Counted from the stretch's first letter, positions 7,511-16,715 are shown. The stretch is DNA of 64,000 bases from an uncultured Bacteroidota bacterium (GCA_903824665.1 CAIJXT010000025.1:212495-276494), one strand, 5' to 3'. The notes: generated by a model from the sequence alone, not told the origin. Numbers and translations: made by a program.

Positions 7511-9534
7511 ACTTTAAACAGGTCTTCTAAATTACTGATCACCTTTACTGCATCATCGTACGTATCAGACATCTTCCGTGTACCTCCACTTGCGTATAGT
7601 GCCGTTTCGCACTCCCAGATCACATCTTCCAGCAATTTCTGAACATCGGTGGGTACATTTCTTTTACTCAGCGCATCTGCTGCTGTTTCGCGCGACAAAG
7701 AAGCAAGAGGTATAGAAAGTTTGTCACTCAGGTATAACCATATTGCCTTGGAAATTTCTTCATAAAACGGCTTCTTGTTTTGCTCCTGCAACAATTTCTT
7801 AGCCGTTATCAGGCGCTGCAAAGCTACTTTGTTGGCCCGCTTTTTGCGCAGCAATACAGAATCTTTAGACAACTCTTCATCCCTGCGGCGCCACACAACC
7901 ATACCAGCGAACAGAGCTACGGGTAAAAGATACATCGACCAGTACCCTGCACTAAAAAATAATGGTGCGCTACGGTAAGAAAGCTCTGCCGGCGGATGCC
8001 TTACAATATCATGCAAATCGCGGTAAGATGATGCACCTCCCTGCTTCTGTCCGCTTGCAACGCGCTTACCGGGTGTCACATGAAGTTTCACCGGTTGGGT
8101 AAGTTCAGTTACGTAACTGTTGGTTTGTGTATTGAAGTAGGTAAACGCTATCGCAGGAATTTCATAATCTCCCGGTGTCTGTGGCGTAATAACGTAACTG
8201 ATGATTTTGGAACCACTGATGGTAGTGCTCCTTCCGGTAATGGTATCAATTATTACGGGGTCGTAAGTATTGAGCCCGTTCGGGAGATTCAATTTCGGAG
8301 ATTCTATCAGTTTCAGATTTCCGCTACCGCTTATATCCAGAGTAAGGGTTGCTACTTCGTCAGTGGTGAGTTCCTTTTTATCAACCTTGCCTGTAATACT
8401 GAATTTCCCCACAGCACCGCCATAGTTTTCGGGCCTGCCTTCATCCGGCAACGGAGCCACGGTGATCTTGACAGGAGTACTTTTGAGATGTACCTGCACA
8501 TCCTTGTACGCCATCGTATTGTAGAAGGTATTGTTGAATACCGGATCGTTCATCATGAGCGTACCGCCCCCAAAAGGATCGAACATATCCGACATCCGTC
8601 GGCGTACCTGCTGTACTATTCGAGCTACACCCTTTGCCTCTGCTGCATCAAGCTCCAGCGTACCGGCCTGTTGCGGAAACAAAGCAGACTTTTTCAGCAG
8701 AAATACCTGATACCGTTTACCATCCAGCACTTCTTCAGTCGGTTTTGCCTGTTTAGGGATATCGAAATCCTGCGTCCAGAAGCCATTAAGCGACGGCAAT
8801 TTCGAAATGCCCATCTGCATAGGTATACGGGAATAGAGCTTGTAACTGATGGTAACCTGCTCACCAATTTTAACCTTGGTTTTGTCAGCAGCCACTTTTA
8901 TGAACAGGTCTTTTTTGATTTCAGCATCATTAACCGGAGGGTCTGCCTGTTGCGGCTGGGGTTGTTGCTGTTGTGGCTGACCACGCCTCGGCTGTTGCAT
9001 AGCCTGCATCTGCTGTTGCTGCATGGCCTGCATCTGACGCATGAGTGCAAGCACATCATCATCCTGTGCAAACGGATCGTAAGCCCGTCCACGGCGCTGG
9101 GGCTGTTGTTGTACCAGCGTTCCCGGAACCACCTGAATAGTGATCGAATTGGATTGATAACTGTGTCCTGCAGCATCGCGGGCTGTTACCGGGGGAATAG
9201 TAAATGTCCCTTCACGCCTGGGCATCAGCTCATAAGTGAGCGATATACTTTGCGATGTCACTACCCTGTTGCCGGTTATACTGGTGTTGGAACTTTGTGA
9301 CTGGTAAGGCCCACCCACAATAACAAAATCCGCATCCGAAGGATTGGTAACCGTTTGAAGATTCTGTGCATCCTGAATGGTATACTGTACCTGCACCCTG
9401 TCTTTGACTCCTATCTTGTTGGCTCCCGCTACCGCAGTAAAAACCACATTCTGGCCAAACGCGGTTCGGCATGCACCTGTAACCAACAGCAATACAACGC
9501 AATAACGCCACATATAATTTCCTATGCGTTTCAT
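7507..9534 (-). CDS. batD: BatD family protein
   Basis: 675 residues. A signal peptide is followed by repeated Ig-like beta domains typical of BatD ('oxygen tolerance' family), a transmembrane helix near residue 540 (LPVALFAGMVVW) and a cytoplasmic helical tail. A striking Gln/Met/Pro-rich linker (about residues 160-200, many QQ and MQ) separates the first two domains; it is low complexity and probably flexible. BatD is thought to act in the periplasm with the other Bat proteins in stress tolerance. A candidate promoter lies at 9549-9580. Confidence 0.85.
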   Translation of the reverse strand: MKRIGNYMWRYCVVLLLVTGACRTAFGQNVVFTAVAGANKIGVKDRVQVQYTIQDAQNLQTVTNPSDADFVIVGGPYQSQSSNTSITGNRVVTSQSISLTYELMPRREGTFTIPPVTARDAAGHSYQSNSITIQVVPGTLVQQQPQRRGRAYDPFAQDDDVLALMRQMQAMQQQQMQAMQQPRRGQPQQQQPQPQQADPPVNDAEIKKDLFIKVAADKTKVKIGEQVTISYKLYSRIPMQMGISKLPSLNGFWTQDFDIPKQAKPTEEVLDGKRYQVFLLKKSALFPQQAGTLELDAAEAKGVARIVQQVRRRMSDMFDPFGGGTLMMNDPVFNNTFYNTMAYKDVQVHLKSTPVKITVAPLPDEGRPENYGGAVGKFSITGKVDKKELTTDEVATLTLDISGSGNLKLIESPKLNLPNGLNTYDPVIIDTITGRSTTISGSKIISYVITPQTPGDYEIPAIAFTYFNTQTNSYVTELTQPVKLHVTPGKRVASGQKQGGASSYRDLHDIVRHPPAELSYRSAPLFFSAGYWSMYLLPVALFAGMVVWRRRDEELSKDSVLLRKKRANKVALQRLITAKKLLQEQNKKPFYEEISKAIWLYLSDKLSIPLASLSRETAADALSKRNVPTDVQKLLEDVIWECETALYASGGTRKMSDTYDDAVKVISNLEDLFKV

Positions 9535-9548
9535 CTTTGAGGTAGGTA

Positions 9549-9580
9549 CAAAAATAACTTTTATGGCGGTCGCTAAGAAA
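9549..9580 (-). promoter_or_regulatory. candidate promoter of batD-batE
   Basis: Read on the minus strand: TTTC (9577-9580), 20 nt, TATTTTTG (9556-9549). The -7 is a perfect TAnnTTTG; the -33 has C for G. The inferred leader before the batD ATG is only about 8 nt. Confidence 0.4.
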
Positions 9581-9707
9581 AAGGCAGGGTTAAAGCTACG
9601 TTAAAAAGAAAGATTATAAGGTACCCTTAACACCTCTGAAAACCATTCAGATAGGACACATACCCGTGTAAAAATCATGGTGAATTGGTACTGGAAAAAT
9701 GTACCGG

Positions 9708-11084
9708 CTATTTGTACATTCGCACACTCGCACCACCATAGAAGTTGAGGCCATACTGACTGCGGGATACGATAGCCAACAGATCGTCACTACCTACAAA
9801 AATGCTTTTGTACATGGCCCCAATACCGGTCTTGAACCGGTTCGATAAGGTACTGTAGGATATTGGCAGCCCAAGGCTCAGCTTCAGCTTTTTATATTCG
9901 TACCTTGGGGTAATTGAAAACTGGCTGTAATAAGAGTTGCCATATTTTTCCCGGTTTGCCAGATTGATCAGGAACGTGACATTGATAAAATACTCCTTTT
10001 GCAAATGATAATCGCCGGCCAGCATCAGGCGTGTAGGCATGTGTACTTTTTTCGCCTCCTTCGTGATTTCTGCTTTGAACCCACTTTTTACCGCATAGGT
10101 CTTCATGTTTTCAAAGTTCTTCACATTTGCCAGTATTTTCGAACCAGTCAATTCACCAGTCCCTGTAAACTTTTCAGTGGTATTGATATCGTCATTATAA
10201 GTCACGGCACCTATGTCGCAAACGGCAACAGAGAATTTGGTTTTATATCCATCTGTTGGTTTGGCGTCCATAGGCTTGTGTTCGTATACAACACCGAGAT
10301 CCCCGCCAAAGCCAGTGCCAAATTTCCGCTTTCCCAGCAGGCTTACAAACCCTTTTGAAATATCATTACCCTGCGATGCACGGGTATTTAACGCATTGCT
10401 TGAGTACTCGAGCTCCGCATTGCCTGCCGAAAACGAATTAGTACCCTGCGTGAATTTAGCATCCATAGTACTGCCGGTCACCCCCACATACGCGATACCG
10501 GAAAGGTAACGTAATGTGCCACCGGCTTTAATTTTATTGTGCCCGTCATTGTAAAAAACACCGGCATAAGATGCACCTATTTCTGTCCAGAGATGCACAG
10601 TATAGCTGAAATCCCTCAGTGTCGCCAGCACATTCTTTTCAGCTATATACCCTGGTTCGTTGAAAGTATGAAACAGCGTCTGATCAAAGTTATTGAACTG
10701 ATTCATCCCTCTGAGACCCGTAGTAATGGCTATCGTGTTTGTTTTGTCAAGCCTGAACATGACGGCTGGGCCAGCAATATTGATGTAGGGCGCCAGCATA
10801 CTTATACGGCTGTTGTTGGTGTACTGAAACATGTTATTGGTCTTACCGCCATCCAGTGCTACCACAAATCCCTCTTTGGCATTAAACGGACCTACATTGT
10901 TATCTACTCCGTAAGACAATGAGAGAATATTTACCGATTTCAATTCACGGCATTCAGAAATGTTTGCAGGATTCAATGCCAGACTGTTTATCCCTGCGAA
11001 ATTGCTGGTTGCGACTCCCAGATTATGCTGGGCAAAACCAGAAAAAGAAGCTGCGACTGCTATTGTAGAAAAAAGTATTCTCAT
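9708..11084 (-). CDS. DUF5723 family outer-membrane-associated protein
   Basis: 458 residues with a signal peptide (MRILFSTIAVAASFSGFAQ). The mature start (NLGVATSNFAGINSLALNPANIS) and alternating amphipathic strands through to the end are typical of DUF5723, a Bacteroidota family predicted to form a beta-barrel of unknown role. It is transcribed alone. A perfect -7 element TATTTTTG lies at 11133-11126 (minus strand), giving a leader near 35 nt, but no clear -33 partner is visible. Confidence 0.75.
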   Translation of the reverse strand: MRILFSTIAVAASFSGFAQHNLGVATSNFAGINSLALNPANISECRELKSVNILSLSYGVDNNVGPFNAKEGFVVALDGGKTNNMFQYTNNSRISMLAPYINIAGPAVMFRLDKTNTIAITTGLRGMNQFNNFDQTLFHTFNEPGYIAEKNVLATLRDFSYTVHLWTEIGASYAGVFYNDGHNKIKAGGTLRYLSGIAYVGVTGSTMDAKFTQGTNSFSAGNAELEYSSNALNTRASQGNDISKGFVSLLGKRKFGTGFGGDLGVVYEHKPMDAKPTDGYKTKFSVAVCDIGAVTYNDDINTTEKFTGTGELTGSKILANVKNFENMKTYAVKSGFKAEITKEAKKVHMPTRLMLAGDYHLQKEYFINVTFLINLANREKYGNSYYSQFSITPRYEYKKLKLSLGLPISYSTLSNRFKTGIGAMYKSIFVGSDDLLAIVSRSQYGLNFYGGASVRMYK

Positions 11085-11215
11085 GTGCCTTCTGTTTTTT
11101 TAATGCCCTTGTACCAAATCCGCCTCAAAAATAAACAATATATCGCTACAATGACCGTACGTAAAGTAACACTACTCTGAATTGTTCATTCCTCGGTGGT
11201 ATTCGGCAATTACAT

Positions 11216-11223
11216 TACTTTTG
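11216..11223 (+). promoter_or_regulatory. candidate -7 element upstream of the thioesterase-cinA operon
   Basis: TACTTTTG matches TAnnTTTG perfectly, 34 nt before the ATG. No -33 TTTG is visible at the expected distance, so support is partial. Confidence 0.3.
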
Positions 11224-11257
11224 AGCTCAGCAACGCCACAAGCACTACAGAGCAGAT

Positions 11258-11677
11258 ATGTACACCTCAGAAACGCATATAAGGGTAAGATATGGCGAGA
11301 CCGACCAGATGGGCTATTTGTATTACGGCAATTACGCATTGTATTACGAAGTAGGAAGGGCCGAAGCTATACGGACATTAGGTTTCACTTATCGCAGATT
11401 GGAGGAGATGGGCGTCATGATGCCTGTTGCCGAACTGCACTCCAGATACTTCAGACCGGCACTCTACGACGACCTGATAACAGTAAAAACAGTACTCAAA
11501 GAACTCAGTGAAGGCACCAAGATTCAGTTTCATTCGGAGTTGTACAACGAAGCCGGCGAATTGCTGAATAAGGGCGTAACTACGCTCGTGTTCTATGACC
11601 CCAAACAAAAGAAGACGATCAACATGCCACCGGAGCTCTACACCAGACTGGCACCATTCTTCAGCAAAGACATATGA
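11258..11677 (+). CDS. acyl-CoA thioesterase, YbgC/4HBT hotdog family
   Basis: 139 residues, about the usual length for a single hotdog domain. The segment RVRYGETDQMGYLYYGNYALYYEVGRAEAIR (residues 8-38) holds the 4-hydroxybenzoyl-CoA thioesterase signature, with the catalytic Asp in 'TDQMG' and the N/Y-x-x-Y helix. It should hydrolyse a cytoplasmic acyl-CoA of unknown chain. The stop codon overlaps the start of cinA (ATGA), so the two are translationally coupled. Confidence 0.85.
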   Translation: MYTSETHIRVRYGETDQMGYLYYGNYALYYEVGRAEAIRTLGFTYRRLEEMGVMMPVAELHSRYFRPALYDDLITVKTVLKELSEGTKIQFHSELYNEAGELLNKGVTTLVFYDPKQKKTINMPPELYTRLAPFFSKDI

Positions 11678-12924
11678 GCAATATAGCTGCATCCATCATT
11701 ACTATAGGTGACGAACTCCTCATAGGGCAAACCATTGACACGAACTCAGCATGGATCGCCAAACAACTCAATGCGCAGGGCATAGATTTGCTGCGAAGGG
11801 TTGCTGTTGGCGACGAAAAAGCCGCCATCGTGAATGCACTCGATCAGGAGATCAGTCGTGCGTCACTTGTGATCATCACCGGCGGACTGGGCCCAACAGC
11901 CGACGATATTACCAAGCCGCTGCTGCTCGAATATTTTGGCGGAAAAATGCGTACAGACCCGAGAGTACTGGAACATGTGATGGGGATTTTTGCCAAACGC
12001 AACCGTCCGGTGCTGGAGCGAAATGTGAAACAGGCCGATGTACCCGACTCTTGTACGGTCCTGTTCAACCGTATGGGCACTGCCCCCGGTATGTGGTTCG
12101 AAAAAGATGGCAAAGTGATCATAGCCTTGCCTGGTGTGCCTTTTGAGATGGTGTGCATCATGGAAGATGAGGTGCTACCCAGATTGCTGCAACGATTCAG
12201 CAGCGATGCAATTGTTCACCAATCCATTATTACTGCCGGCGAGGGCGAAAGCTTCATTGCAGAAAAGATTCAAGATCTGGAGGAGGCCCTCCCTACTCAT
12301 ATAAAACTTGCTTACCTGCCCGGACCGGGCATGGTAAAACTGCGCCTGACAGGTAAGGGGGCAGATGCAGGAGTGCTGTCTGCCGAAATCAGCATTCACC
12401 AGGCTGCAATCGCTGCCCGCCTGCAGGATATTGTTATTGCACTGGAAGACATTCCCATGGAGCAGATTCTGCATAGATGGTTCACCAGCCACGATATGCG
12501 CCTCGGATTGGCAGAAAGCTGCACCGGTGGGTGTATCGCCCACCACATTACGCAAGTACCCGGGTCGTCAGCTTACTTTATGGGTGGCATAGTATGTTAC
12601 AATAATGCAGTAAAACAACAGATACTAGGCGTAAAACAACAGACACTGGAACAAGAGGGTGTGATCAGTGAGGCTGCTGTAACAGAGATGGCTCAGGGAG
12701 CAATAAAGGCGCTGGGTGTAGATTACTCCCTTGCCGTAACCGGACTGCTGGGCCCTGCTGATGATTCTGAAAAAGTGCCTAACGGTACTGTTTGGATGGC
12801 TGTGGCATCGGCAAACGAGGTTCAGACAAAAAAATTCACGTTCCATTACGACCGTATCCGCAACAAAGAGATTGCCGTTTCTATGGGCATGCTAATGATA
12901 CTCAAATTTATTCGCGGGAAATAA
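11674..12924 (+). CDS. cinA: CinA family protein (nicotinamide-nucleotide amidohydrolase)
   Basis: 416 residues, the full two-domain CinA. The N-terminal molybdopterin-binding-like (COG1058) domain begins IITIGDELLIGQTIDTNSAWIA and includes ITGGLGPTADDITK. The C-terminal amidohydrolase domain begins near residue 273 with LAESCTGGCIAHHIT and VPGSSAYFMGG. The C-terminal domain deamidates NMN in pyridine nucleotide salvage; the N-terminal domain has ADP-ribose pyrophosphatase activity in some homologues. It overlaps the thioesterase gene by 4 nt. Confidence 0.92.
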   Translation: MSNIAASIITIGDELLIGQTIDTNSAWIAKQLNAQGIDLLRRVAVGDEKAAIVNALDQEISRASLVIITGGLGPTADDITKPLLLEYFGGKMRTDPRVLEHVMGIFAKRNRPVLERNVKQADVPDSCTVLFNRMGTAPGMWFEKDGKVIIALPGVPFEMVCIMEDEVLPRLLQRFSSDAIVHQSIITAGEGESFIAEKIQDLEEALPTHIKLAYLPGPGMVKLRLTGKGADAGVLSAEISIHQAAIAARLQDIVIALEDIPMEQILHRWFTSHDMRLGLAESCTGGCIAHHITQVPGSSAYFMGGIVCYNNAVKQQILGVKQQTLEQEGVISEAAVTEMAQGAIKALGVDYSLAVTGLLGPADDSEKVPNGTVWMAVASANEVQTKKFTFHYDRIRNKEIAVSMGMLMILKFIRGK

Positions 12925-12937
12925 ATCGGATCAGGCA

Positions 12938-14731
12938 CTACAAACGAAATTGTATTCCGGCAAGCGCTGCCACCCTGATTGTGGCCTGGTCGCCGCCACG
13001 CATCTGGTCTTCCCACAACCGGGTATTCAGTGTGCTGGAGAGTGGTTTATTTACAGCAGCGAAACTGATATTGATACCACCACCGGCAAATACCTCAAAA
13101 CGCCCTAACCTCATTGCGGGCAGCACCCTGAAGCCATTGTCGATTACGGATTGTGCTCCAAAATCAAAAAGCGACATGGACGAAAATTCAGTATTGATCC
13201 TGAAACGACGTGAAATCGGTATATGGGCACCCAATCCTGCCTCTACACCAACCAAACCTGCAGACTGATAGGCATTGACACCTATACCCACTATTCCATA
13301 CAGAATGCGGCCACCAGACCGCAAAGAAAGTGTTGTAGTGCCCAGATCATCAACCGTTACACCCAGAGAGGCGTCGCCATTCCCTACTATGTTTACCAGG
13401 CCTATGGGATAGTCACAACTGTCGGCTATGTTAATAAAACCAGCCATTTGCACGCCTTTCACTGTGCCTGCTATGTTTACAAACCCGGCAAGCTGCATAC
13501 CATCAACCTGATCTGCAAGATTGATGAAACCTGCTAGTTGCATCCCGTTTATCCGTTCCGCCAGATTGATAAATCCGGCAATCTGTATACCGTCAATGTG
13601 TTCAGCAATGTTTACAAATCCTGCTATTTGTGTATTTGCTACCGTAGCAGCATTCACAAATCCACTGGCCTGTGCGCCATTTACAGTATCAAAGGCAATA
13701 TTGACTACTCCACCTACCTGTGCTCCATCTACCTTGCCTGCTTTATTGATAACACCCGCACATTGCGCACCGGTAGCCTTCCCCTCTATAAAATTGCTTA
13801 CGCCCGCTACCTGCGCACCTTTTGTGTTGCCCAGCACTATATTGAATATGCCTGCTGTTTGAACATACTGCACATCCTTCTTATCGATGTTAAACAGGCC
13901 CGCCACTTCAAACCCCTCCACCCCTGCCGAATATCCGCCCAGTACATTCAGCGAAAATTTGTTGGCAACCTGCCCACTCATTTTGCCATGTGTGCCTAGC
14001 CCGGGCACAAGAGAGAACTGATAAGGCTTGTCTACAAAAAACTTGCCGAGGTTAAGATTTTGGGTTTTCAACTTTGAAGAAACGAGCAGCTTTCCAAGCC
14101 AAGACCTTTCCATACCTGAATGCTGGGTTACAACTATACCGGGTAGCGAATACACCTCTGGTACTATGGTAAGTGCAACCTCCTGATCGTACCCTTTGAT
14201 CAGAGAAATACTGGTATCAATATAGAATCCTTTGCTTACTGTAATCTCTGCAGATCGGTACTTTTCCCTGTCTTTCAGTTGCAGCTTGAAGAAGCCATCC
14301 TTCCCGGTTATGGCAGCTACCAGCTGCTGTCGCTCAAACACGGTCACATCAGGCAGTGCGTCTCCCGTTTGCCCGTCAGTTATAAATCCAGATATAGTAT
14401 ACCATTTCTCCCGCTCAGTTGGCTGCAGTATTACATACTTGTCCGTTTCTACATACTGGCAGTGCTCTCCCAGCAGCATATCCAGTACTTCCTTCACTGT
14501 TTTGCCCCTCGCAGTAAGCGATACTATGCTGTCCTTGCGGATGATGTTGCTATTGTACGAAAAGTAAAAGTTCCCTTGGCGGCCAATTGCCGCCAGCACC
14601 TCGCTCAACCGCTTATTCTTTGCATCTACCGATACCTGTTTCTGGAGCAGACTTTGGCCTATGGCGCTACCGCCCAGCAGACAAAACACACCCAGAAAAC
14701 ATACAAAAACATGCGATTTGCTAAAAAACAT
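12938..14731 (-). CDS. STN-domain, carboxypeptidase-regulatory-like protein with LA_2272-type surface repeats
   Basis: 597 residues. In order: signal peptide; STN (secretin/TonB N-terminal) domain at about 27-105 (VSVDAKNKRLSEVLAAIG, LLGEHCQYVETDKYVIL); a carboxypeptidase-regulatory-like beta domain at about 110-190 (SGFITDGQTGDALPDVTVFE); then about twelve 15-16-residue repeats at 272-450 of the form G-x-Q-h-A-G-[FV]-[IV]-N-[IL]-A; and a C-terminal barrel-like part. It looks like a TonB-dependent transducer N-terminus without the 22-strand receptor and plug. It follows the ECF sigma and FecR genes on the same strand, 18 nt after fecR, and is the probable partner or target of that switch. Confidence 0.8.
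   Translation of the reverse strand: MFFSKSHVFVCFLGVFCLLGGSAIGQSLLQKQVSVDAKNKRLSEVLAAIGRQGNFYFSYNSNIIRKDSIVSLTARGKTVKEVLDMLLGEHCQYVETDKYVILQPTEREKWYTISGFITDGQTGDALPDVTVFERQQLVAAITGKDGFFKLQLKDREKYRSAEITVSKGFYIDTSISLIKGYDQEVALTIVPEVYSLPGIVVTQHSGMERSWLGKLLVSSKLKTQNLNLGKFFVDKPYQFSLVPGLGTHGKMSGQVANKFSLNVLGGYSAGVEGFEVAGLFNIDKKDVQYVQTAGIFNIVLGNTKGAQVAGVSNFIEGKATGAQCAGVINKAGKVDGAQVGGVVNIAFDTVNGAQASGFVNAATVANTQIAGFVNIAEHIDGIQIAGFINLAERINGMQLAGFINLADQVDGMQLAGFVNIAGTVKGVQMAGFINIADSCDYPIGLVNIVGNGDASLGVTVDDLGTTTLSLRSGGRILYGIVGIGVNAYQSAGLVGVEAGLGAHIPISRRFRINTEFSSMSLFDFGAQSVIDNGFRVLPAMRLGRFEVFAGGGINISFAAVNKPLSSTLNTRLWEDQMRGGDQATIRVAALAGIQFRL
13382..13918 (-). repeat. tandem 15-residue coding repeats in the STN protein
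   Basis: About twelve units (45-48 nt each) of consensus G-[AVIM]-Q-[VILM]-A-G-[FV]-[IV]-N-[IL]-A-x-x-[ITV]-[DN]. Units GIQIAGFINLAERIN, GMQLAGFINLADQVD and GMQLAGFVNIAGTVK are nearly identical in protein but differ at silent sites. The regular G/N/A positions suggest a parallel beta-solenoid. Confidence 0.85.
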
Positions 14732-14749
14732 CAGGCAAAAATATTATCT

Positions 14750-15748
14750 CTATTTCAGAATTATTCGATTCCCTTCCTTTTCTATCGTGAAATTGAATGT
14801 TTTAGCAATTACCTGCAGTATGTTATCCAGCGTATCATTCTTAAATGTAGTGGTAAGCAAAAGTGAATTCAATTTTGGATCAGCTATTACAACATCAGCA
14901 TTGTAGGCTTCATTGAGTGCTGCCACCACTTTATGCAGCGGTATTGCATTGCATACAAATTCATTGGTCCGGTAGTAATTATACAGCTCGTCGCTTATCT
15001 GCTCCTGCTGCAGTGCATCATTCGGGCCTGCCACAGTTACCTTTTGCCCTGGTTTCAGTTCCACTGCCTTTGTCTTTCCGGCCACCTTTACTATTCCGGT
15101 TTCAACGATCACTTCGGTCATATCTTTCCTGTTCTTTACATTAAAGCTGGTACCCACCACGGTTACCGACGAATTGTCTGTTTCAATAATAAAGGGCTTG
15201 GTCTTATCTGGTTTTACATCAAAAAACGCTTCTCCTTTCAACGACACACTCCGGGTCTTACCGTCAAAGTGGGCCGGGTAAGATAGTTCTGAGTGCTTGT
15301 TGAGTGTTACTACCGATCCGTCAGGCAGCGTATGCATCAATACTTTGTCAAAAGATTGCGCCAGCATCTGGCCATCGCCGCTACCGCTCATTGTGTATAT
15401 GAGCCACCCTCCACCCACCAGCAACACCAGCACAGCCGCCGCTCTCATCCACGCCATGCTACCCAGCGCAATGGTACGGGAGCCCTGTGTTCCAGAGCCA
15501 ACACCACTCACTTCCTCCTGACTGATTCGGCTTTTAAACCTGCTCCAGGCATCTTCTGTACTTATTGTAGTCTGTCCCTCCAGCTTCTTGCTTTCGTCCC
15601 ATATCAGCTTGAAATCGTCAAAATATTTCCGGTTGGCCGCACTGTCAGCGATCCAAAGCTGAACTGCACGCACCTCATCGGCATCTGCTTCACCAAGCAG
15701 GTACTTCACCAGCACATCATCGCCAATATTTTCTCTGTTGTTTTTCAC
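14750..15748 (-). CDS. FecR family anti-sigma factor
   Basis: 332 residues, GTG start. A cytoplasmic helical N-terminus (about 1-100, LLGEADADEVRAVQLWIADS) binds the sigma factor; one transmembrane helix spans about 102-120 (AAAVLVLLVGGGWLIYTM); the FecR domain follows (LPDGSVVTLNKHSELSYP, KGEAFFDV, VGTSFNVK, ETGIVKV); and the C-terminal DUF4974/STN-like domain is at about 255-332. It should hold the upstream-encoded ECF sigma inactive until signalled from the envelope. The gene lies between the sigma gene and the STN repeat protein, as in Fec-type switches. Confidence 0.92.
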   Translation of the reverse strand: MKNNRENIGDDVLVKYLLGEADADEVRAVQLWIADSAANRKYFDDFKLIWDESKKLEGQTTISTEDAWSRFKSRISQEEVSGVGSGTQGSRTIALGSMAWMRAAAVLVLLVGGGWLIYTMSGSGDGQMLAQSFDKVLMHTLPDGSVVTLNKHSELSYPAHFDGKTRSVSLKGEAFFDVKPDKTKPFIIETDNSSVTVVGTSFNVKNRKDMTEVIVETGIVKVAGKTKAVELKPGQKVTVAGPNDALQQEQISDELYNYYRTNEFVCNAIPLHKVVAALNEAYNADVVIADPKLNSLLLTTTFKNDTLDNILQVIAKTFNFTIEKEGNRIILK

Positions 15749-15877
15749 GTGTTTCTCTTTTAATGTTGCTTTATGAATTGTTTTTTTGCAGATCCTATCC
15801 CCTTGCTTTTTTGTTCTTTTCCTATCAGTGCTAATCTATCCTTGTCAGCCAATTTTCGCTCCCTGCAGTGTTGCTTG

Positions 15878-16438
15878 CTACAACCCTGCAAACAGCAGCA
15901 GCAGCACTGGTAGGAAATCGACCAACTTATGCCGCAGTATTTTCAGCGCCTTACCCATTTGGTTTTCCACCGTCTTTACAGATATACCCAGCTTACCGGC
16001 TATCTCCATATATTTCAGTTCCTGAAACCTGCTCATCTGAAAAATGGTTCGGCATTGTTCCGGCAGTTCCCTGAGCGCTTCCTCAAGCTTTGTTTCCAGT
16101 TCCTTTAGTTTCAGCTTGTCTGCCGCATTGTTGATGTCTTCCATAGTCCGCGCCGCATGGGCCTGGTAGGCCATTTTTACTTTTAAATGTTTCAGATAAT
16201 TGAGACTTTCATTATACACACTACGATACAGGTACGCTGCCATCGATTCGTTGACCTTAATCGTATCTCTGTTTTTCCACAACTTGTAAAACACATTCTG
16301 CACCATCTCCTCCGCCATAATTTCGTCTTTGATTATGGCATAGGCATACTGATGCAAGCCCTTGAAATGGCTTTTGAATGCATCTTCGATCATTTGCGTA
16401 TCCCGTGCGTGATTGGTAAATATGGTATCAGTCGCCAT
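15878..16438 (-). CDS. RNA polymerase ECF sigma factor (sigma-70 family, Bacteroidota FecI-like)
   Basis: 186 residues from the ATG at 16438; a longer frame to 16507 is open but unlikely. Sigma2 is seen in FKGLHQYAYAIIKDEIMAEEMVQNVF and LWKNRDTIKV, and sigma4 in LPEQCRTIFQMSRFQELKYMEIAGKLGISVKTVENQM, which includes the helix-turn-helix. The C-terminus is hydrophobic (LVDFLPVLLLLFAGL), as in many Bacteroidota ECF factors. It is followed by fecR and the STN protein. A -7 element TATATTTG lies at 16469-16462, leaving a leader of about 17 nt. Confidence 0.92.
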   Translation of the reverse strand: MATDTIFTNHARDTQMIEDAFKSHFKGLHQYAYAIIKDEIMAEEMVQNVFYKLWKNRDTIKVNESMAAYLYRSVYNESLNYLKHLKVKMAYQAHAARTMEDINNAADKLKLKELETKLEEALRELPEQCRTIFQMSRFQELKYMEIAGKLGISVKTVENQMGKALKILRHKLVDFLPVLLLLFAGL

Positions 16439-16461
16439 TCTGTTTTTTTGGTATCCTGTAT

Positions 16462-16469
16462 CAAATATA
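16462..16469 (-). promoter_or_regulatory. candidate -7 element of the ECF sigma operon
   Basis: TATATTTG on the minus strand matches TAnnTTTG perfectly and lies 24 nt before the ATG. No clear -33 element is seen, which could mean activator or self-dependent transcription. Confidence 0.3.
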
Positions 16470-16654
16470 ATTGCTTCCTGCAAGTCCCCGTATTTAGGAG
16501 AAGACAACTGATCTAAAAGATACCCCTATGCCGGTGAAAAATATATTTTATTGCAATTCAAAGTACACGACTCGAGTGGTACGCAGGAAGCTAAAATACA
16601 AGCCAAAGTAACCACTCAGGCTTTGCGAAAAGTCTGAAAACTACCTGAACACCC

Positions 16655-16689
16655 ATAAAAAAAATCACCCTAAATAAATTCAGGGTGAT
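16655..16689 (-). terminator. rho-independent terminator of the DsbA-family gene
   Basis: ATCACCCT (16664-16671) pairs with AGGGTGAT (16682-16689). The A run at 16657-16664 on the plus strand provides the U tract for the minus-strand transcript, about 27 nt past the stop. Confidence 0.75.
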
Positions 16690-16715
16690 ACAAGACTCAA
16701 AAATGAAAACAAATG

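Noticed and set aside
8080..9300. 406-residue plus-strand open frame
   Set aside because: It lies antisense to batD, which has a signal peptide, domain pattern and operon partner. The frame is a composition shadow.
13382..13918. Regular 45-48-bp repeats that could be mistaken for a CRISPR array
   Set aside because: The periodicity is in-frame within the STN protein, there are no identical repeats with unique spacers, and no cas genes are near.
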